Shown here piece by piece: positions 22,901 to 26,155 of a stretch of DNA of 26,155 nt. The notes under the pieces were generated by a model, which was not told where the DNA came from, ran no database searches, and saw only the letters and a program-made list of their open reading frames with translations. Origin of the DNA: Oscillospiraceae bacterium (GTDB lineage: Bacteria > Bacillota > Clostridia > Oscillospirales > Acutalibacteraceae); the NCBI GenBank assembly GCA_029012165.1, contig JAQXLO010000147.1:1-26155 (forward strand). Reading direction: 5' to 3'. The position numbers and the translations under genes were made by a program. Every line of letters begins with the position of its first letter. The first letter of the stretch is position 1.

Positions 22901-24411
22901 AAACTCCCGACATGGTTAAGACCACCGTCAACGGTGCAGAGGCATGGGATCGTTACGAAGCCGCTGTCGAAGCCGCTGCCGCAATCGTCTACCGTCCTCG
23001 TTTGGTGAATACCTTCCTGGATATGATTCCTCTGTATGAGGATGCTGCCCTTGAGCTGTACACAGCTACGCAGGAACTGGAGGCTTGCTCCGTTTCCAGC
23101 GGTGTTGCAGGCGTTCAGGCGACCCTCGATTCCATCATCGTTCCCGATACCTATCTGGACGATCTGGGCAACGAAGTACACTATGACTACGATGATGCAC
23201 GTCACACCTATTTTGACAGATGCGACTACATCAGCTACACCTACAGCAACTTCAAGAGCGAAAAGAGAGATGCCGAGAAGCTGATCGCTGCTGCAGAGCA
23301 GGGTGAATCCGTTTCCTCCATCAAGGCAGCATACACGCAGCACAGACTTTCTCTGTATGCTTCCCGTTTGATTCGTACCCGTGCGTACACCACGCACCTT
23401 GATGCTGCGATCGCCAAGTATGCGCCCGTCTACAATGCGGGTCAGGGCAACTACTCCGCAGAATCCTGGAGCGCACTTGAAAGAGCATATACCTTCGCAA
23501 CGGCCGTGGCAGCAGAACCCATCGGTACCGTGATCAGAGGCACTGAAAACCTGGAAGGCGACGGTCTGCGTCAGTCCAAGGTCAACGAAGCGAAGAACCA
23601 GCTCATCCGTGCAGTCAAGAGACTGAGCGAATCCACCACCGTGGACTACACGCTGCTCAACGGCATGATCTCCACCGCTAAGCCCACATACGATGCAGGC
23701 GCAGCGAACTGGACGGCTGTTTCTTGGGCAACCTTCACCGCAGCTTATGAGGCGGCAAAGGCTGTTGTTGCGCAGAATCTGGAAGATTCCGAAGCCAACC
23801 GTACTGCAGTACAGAACGCATACAATAGCCTCAAAGCGGCATTTGAAGCACTTGCTGAAAACACAGCTCCCGGCTCTTGGGAGTTGGCGGCTCCTGATGA
23901 GGATATGATGGTTCCCGATCTGGGCGTTCTCGACTATGTTGATGAGGACTTCGGCATTGAGAAGCACTTCATGGTCGGTATGTACGACTGGATGCCCGGT
24001 GCATACGATTACTACTTCGTCCTTCCCGATGGCTGGTACATGGAAACCACGCCGAACGAATACGGCGCCACTGAGGCAACCGGCGCTGTGACAACGATCT
24101 ACGATGCACAGGGCAATGCGATTGATTCCCTTGAGCTTGTCCTCTACGGCGATTGCTCCGGCGACGGTTCAATCGATTCCACCGACAGCGGTACGCTTGT
24201 TGCGGCAAATCAGGGCAGCGATCTCATCGAGTGGAATGCTTACTACATCATCTTCCCCTACGAGTTCAGCTATTCCTTCGCAGCCGATCTGGATCACAGC
24301 GGCGTTTTGGATGCCGAGGATACTGCTGTTCTGATTCAGCATGTACAAGGTGTTTCCATGATCAATCAGGCATGGGCACAGGATGGCGACGCTACTCAGC
24401 TTCCGTTCTAA
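19939..24411 (+). CDS. large secreted protein with FIVAR-like repeats and a C-terminal dockerin
   Basis: A 1490-residue exported protein. A signal peptide (1-27, ending GVEA) is followed by about 650 residues I do not recognise, largely helical and rich in Asp and Leu. A beta-rich region follows at about 680-930. A helical region (about 950-1150) leads into two FIVAR-like repeats, near 1154-1235 and 1236-1310 (YAPVYNAGQGNYSAESWSAL and TYDAGAANWTAVSWATF). The C-terminus is a type I-like dockerin with two calcium loops, D1405-D1416 (DCSGDGSIDSTD) and D1450-D1461 (DLDHSGVLDAED). It has no catalytic signature. The start is TTG at 19939: GGAGG lies 8 nt upstream, an in-frame stop lies 4 nt before it, and the next ATG is inside the signal peptide. 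It leads an operon with the two following genes. Confidence 0.85.
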   Translation: MRKFSKVLSVLLAMVLVFSAASIGVEAQYSAYKDSAITSYDSIDKPILTMDQYASMAMDEVDRMLAEENIKVDFDLAGLLTISADFSSMDKALDSIASVYADIESLLPTIGGDVQKLKFSALLNAPRRTTAGKSDADILVALFQFLADNAAIVAKVPYGSVENGGLDLGILSGFVDLGDKLNIEKLAKKALAKMVWPDTPKDQLDLTLTLDEYVETMINLICSGEYSRTKSNTINKIMDAIQKYVPGIQNQVNFLSDSVYDVVEAAARIALNNIGVPMGNRYLPVAIGKLCGFSYKKTEVPGGLTQYTFANANEANSLTKLFRVAKDSSGNITGISFNLGEFDMSSWGTESFVEHFNDIAGQIVEAALNPDLGITWDYSNGNASLKGNLITIARTVLSDTSLTEELFSSYVDVLSPAEVAALTDDQLVAYALRSIFNGSINACDIPSSVDTTIGVVTEMVKVTLADEVPSRDYSDLDASLDSVVSMLLDYAAIGLNQVTNMQMEFGMTPEDFSNVAMDWVMENYGGFVADVQGNNGWEKFSYIIFNLIPANWLPYRDGAERDNIYDIVFEDIVGNVLNFDLAGILDLLARNPDGELNGTIVEVLLARVSGIINYVIPGVFDETYDYSRLENLLDSKFLSGLIKNLLTGLYDRVDTLMPSLLPLLCSMLDLSTPAEFGYPYVSLEDNSTLDPTMTSSFYMYNASSGINTNATDKYGNTPAVPDALYKYHIRSIETNNEDITVSPSSNIYINGGTSQTFSFVGDLSAAQDTVLKVTITYDVLEESGNVMTPTPLTATNYCYISSEKDDGNERTKADANPAGNLHLIYYKSAKYMTVDDRLSSLGDYSIDLQRNVSKSSSLHTMDATFSVTSVTLDPTLEGAGVSARTGYSVSTTKKGGTWEYKPYIVSDTESKIGDVLSNGVYSNDFRFNATRTEEPSENISFSQYVCVYKDFGLPKLLADAVNANRQQANYGTGDYEAEYVDFYNENVETPDMVKTTVNGAEAWDRYEAAVEAAAAIVYRPRLVNTFLDMIPLYEDAALELYTATQELEACSVSSGVAGVQATLDSIIVPDTYLDDLGNEVHYDYDDARHTYFDRCDYISYTYSNFKSEKRDAEKLIAAAEQGESVSSIKAAYTQHRLSLYASRLIRTRAYTTHLDAAIAKYAPVYNAGQGNYSAESWSALERAYTFATAVAAEPIGTVIRGTENLEGDGLRQSKVNEAKNQLIRAVKRLSESTTVDYTLLNGMISTAKPTYDAGAANWTAVSWATFTAAYEAAKAVVAQNLEDSEANRTAVQNAYNSLKAAFEALAENTAPGSWELAAPDEDMMVPDLGVLDYVDEDFGIEKHFMVGMYDWMPGAYDYYFVLPDGWYMETTPNEYGATEATGAVTTIYDAQGNAIDSLELVLYGDCSGDGSIDSTDSGTLVAANQGSDLIEWNAYYIIFPYEFSYSFAADLDHSGVLDAEDTAVLIQHVQGVSMINQAWAQDGDATQLPF

Positions 24412-24435
24412 TTCTCAAGCACATTTAATCTACTT

Positions 24436-24462
24436 CCTGCCGGCCGCACACCGGTCGGCAGG
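24436..24462 (+). other. intercistronic hairpin
   Basis: CCTGCCGGCCG (24436-24446) pairs with CGGTCGGCAGG (24452-24462), 11 bp with one wobble. No T-tract follows and the next gene starts 24 nt later. It may protect or separate the two halves of the operon mRNA or act as a partial terminator. Confidence 0.6.
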
Positions 24463-24486
24463 GGAATCTCATAGGGAGGAAAATAA

Positions 24487-25653
24487 ATGAAAATTATGAA
24501 AAAGGTCGCAACTGTATTGCTTGCGCTCCTCCTGGTGATGAGTACGATGTCGCTTGGCGCCTATGCCGCTGGTGAGACCGGCACGATCGGGATCACCCTT
24601 ACAGCCGACAAAACGAAGAACTTATACCCCGGCGATATCGTTACCTTCACGATCAACATCAAGAACAACTTCAACTACGTTTGCATGCGTTGGCCGGTCA
24701 TGTTTACCGCCAAGGTTTTCGAGCCTGTGATCGCCAACGACGGCAATGGTGATACCGACTACTGCAATGTCAGTGGTTACGGCAGTCTCTCCGGTGTGGA
24801 TTCTGTTCTGGAATCCGGTGAGCTTCCGTCCACCAGTGAAGCGTTCGGCGGTACATACAGCAAGACCAACTACAAGGGACTTCTGATTCAGTGGACTGGC
24901 GGAACGTCCAGCTCCGGCATTGCGTACTATCACGAAGAGAACGGTTCTGATTGCATTCAGTTCCAGCTTCGTGTTAAGGATGCACCAACTGCCACCAGTG
25001 CAACGGTCATTATCCCGACCACTACCCAGTGCAAAGGCTTCTTCTACTATCAAGCGATCACTGATCCTGCGGACATCTCCACCCTTTATAAGATGTCCAG
25101 CAGCACCTGTACCGTCACTTCTACCGGTGCTTCGCTCTCTGTTTTCAAAGAGTCTGCCGGCATCAAGGCAAAGACAGGTACTGATATTGTGATCGATCCC
25201 GAAGGCTACATCTATGGCTTTACCGAGGCGGTTCGTGATTTTGCTGAAATCAACCCCAGCACCATTTCCAACTGGATCACCACAACCGGCGGTGCCACCA
25301 TTACCCTTGACCTGAACAGTGCAGGTGCATACAGCACCGGCGCAGCCCTTCATGTTAAGGATGCGGACGGCAATGCGGTCGCCGACTATCAGATCGTCAT
25401 CTTTGGCGACATCAACGGCGACGGCGTAATCAACCCCGAGGATGCTGCAGATTTGATTATCGGCTACCTGAATCTTGCAGAATGGTCCGAGGAGATCGAG
25501 CCGAAAGCAAACGCAAAATTCCTGTCCTGCGACACCAATGCAGACGGCATCGTTGAGAACTCCGACTACGGTCCTCTTGAGGTCGCCATGCGTGCAGAGG
25601 GTTATATCAATCAGTGTTATGATCCGAGCAATCCTCTGATTTACTTCAGCTGA
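24487..25653 (+). CDS. secreted protein with a cohesin-like module and a dockerin
   Basis: A 388-residue exported protein. The signal peptide (1-28) ends AYA. A cohesin-like beta-sandwich fills about 31-215: YPGDIVTFTINI, WPVMFTAKVFEP and IQFQLRVKDAP line up with both modules of the 1418-aa protein. A short pre-dockerin domain (about 240-305, GYIYGFTEAVRDF to VIFG) follows, a layout common before clostridial dockerins. The dockerin has complete loops D308-D319 (DINGDGVINPED) and D349-D360 (DTNADGIVENSD). With one module of each kind it could bridge two partners. The ATG has GGAGG 7 nt upstream. It lies 75 nt after the 1490-aa gene and 75 nt before the next. The cohesin-like call is inferred by pattern; the dockerin is clear. 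Confidence 0.87.
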   Translation: MKIMKKVATVLLALLLVMSTMSLGAYAAGETGTIGITLTADKTKNLYPGDIVTFTINIKNNFNYVCMRWPVMFTAKVFEPVIANDGNGDTDYCNVSGYGSLSGVDSVLESGELPSTSEAFGGTYSKTNYKGLLIQWTGGTSSSGIAYYHEENGSDCIQFQLRVKDAPTATSATVIIPTTTQCKGFFYYQAITDPADISTLYKMSSSTCTVTSTGASLSVFKESAGIKAKTGTDIVIDPEGYIYGFTEAVRDFAEINPSTISNWITTTGGATITLDLNSAGAYSTGAALHVKDADGNAVADYQIVIFGDINGDGVINPEDAADLIIGYLNLAEWSEEIEPKANAKFLSCDTNADGIVENSDYGPLEVAMRAEGYINQCYDPSNPLIYFS

Positions 25654-25728
25654 TTTTCGTTTTCTTTTGGGTTCATTTGCGTTATGCAATGCGATAAACC
25701 AAATAAGAATAGGAGGAAAATTCAACCA

Positions 25729-26155
25729 ATGAAAATGGCAAAACGATCCCTTGCAGTGCTTTTGTCACTTGTGATGGCGTTCAGCGTATTTTCAGTGTCC
25801 GGTTCTGCTCTGTGGAACGACGGGGACTCCGGTCTCCGTGCACCTGCTGACGGTTTGGGCACTGTCACCTACGGCCTGGATGTTTACAAGGACGGCACTA
25901 AGGTCGAGAGCGGTTCGACCTTGTCCCCCGGCGATCTGGTCGAGGTTCGTGTCAGCTTCGGCACCGACTTCTACACCACGTTCATCTCCTCTCCCGTCTA
26001 TTTTAACAGCACCTACTTTGAGCTTGTTAAACAGGATGGTACTACCAAAACGGACAACACCGACGGTTTCTTGGCAGGCTTGATCAAGACCTACGACGGT
26101 CAGGTCAAGACCAGCTCAGACACCCTCAACAGCAGCGGCAAGCCCGCCAGCTTCT
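25729..26155 (+). CDS. paralogue of the 1418-aa surface protein, N-terminus only (runs off the window)
   Basis: The visible 142 residues match the start of the 1418-aa protein with 10 differences. They include the signal peptide ending SGSA, SPGDLVEVRVSF and SPVYFNSTYF. It is therefore another exported protein that begins with the cohesin-like module; what follows is outside the window. AGGAGG (25711-25716) lies 12 nt from the ATG, somewhat far. It is the third gene of the dockerin-protein operon, so this copy may be expressed together with its possible dockerin partners, unlike the left copy. Confidence 0.88.
   Translation, partial: MKMAKRSLAVLLSLVMAFSVFSVSGSALWNDGDSGLRAPADGLGTVTYGLDVYKDGTKVESGSTLSPGDLVEVRVSFGTDFYTTFISSPVYFNSTYFELVKQDGTTKTDNTDGFLAGLIKTYDGQVKTSSDTLNSSGKPASF
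25729..26155 (+). repeat. right copy of the long inverted repeat
   Basis: It pairs with 10008-10434 on the opposite strand. Identity jumps at 25918; to the right of it the only differences are at 25984, 26005, 26118 and 26140, each A here and G in the left copy (coding strand). Confidence 0.93.

Noticed and set aside
19822..23967. A 1381-codon open frame on the minus strand, antisense to the dockerin gene
   Set aside because: It covers the leader and most of a well-supported secreted protein gene, has no ribosome binding site and reads as antisense of that gene.

Overview
The window looks like the chromosome of an endospore-forming, moderately GC-rich member of the Clostridia, most like the Oscillospiraceae/Ruminococcaceae. 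The reasons are adjacent spoVAC and spoVAD genes, near-consensus sigma-A promoters, strong AGGAGG ribosome binding sites, and large secreted proteins carrying dockerin, FIVAR, Big2-like and CxxC-repeat modules. I see no rRNA, tRNA, CRISPR array, insertion sequence or phage gene.

Layout. 1-1676 (-): aconitase, cut by the window edge. 1677-2057: intergenic region with back-to-back promoters and a hairpin-rich leader. 2058-2765 (+): DUF554 membrane protein. 2840-3655 (-): secreted or anchored glycerophosphodiester phosphodiesterase. 3710-4534 (-): unknown lipoprotein. 4683-5660 (+): anchored VanY-type carboxypeptidase, divergent from the lipoprotein. 5804-5959 (+): 51-aa membrane peptide. 6178-10434 (-): 1418-aa surface protein with two cohesin-like modules, two arrays of CxxC repeats, a Big2-like domain and a C-terminal hydrophobic tail. 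10625-19436 (+): spoVAC, spoVAD, a 43-aa membrane peptide and a 2398-aa cyclic beta-1,2-glucan synthase-like enzyme, packed as one apparent operon. 19939-26155 (+): after a structured leader, a 1490-aa dockerin protein with a TTG start, a 388-aa protein with a cohesin-like module and a dockerin, and the start of a close paralogue of the 1418-aa protein, running off the right edge.

Two themes stand out. First, a cyclic-glucan-synthase-like gene is embedded in a spoVA operon, which suggests forespore-linked synthesis of a glucan. Second, the secreted genes look like a cohesin/dockerin-style surface assembly without plant-polysaccharide enzymes. The two paralogues of the large protein lie in opposite orientation about 15.3 kb apart. 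Their 5' ends change abruptly from about 82% to about 98% nucleotide identity, the mark of recent gene conversion or inversion between them.
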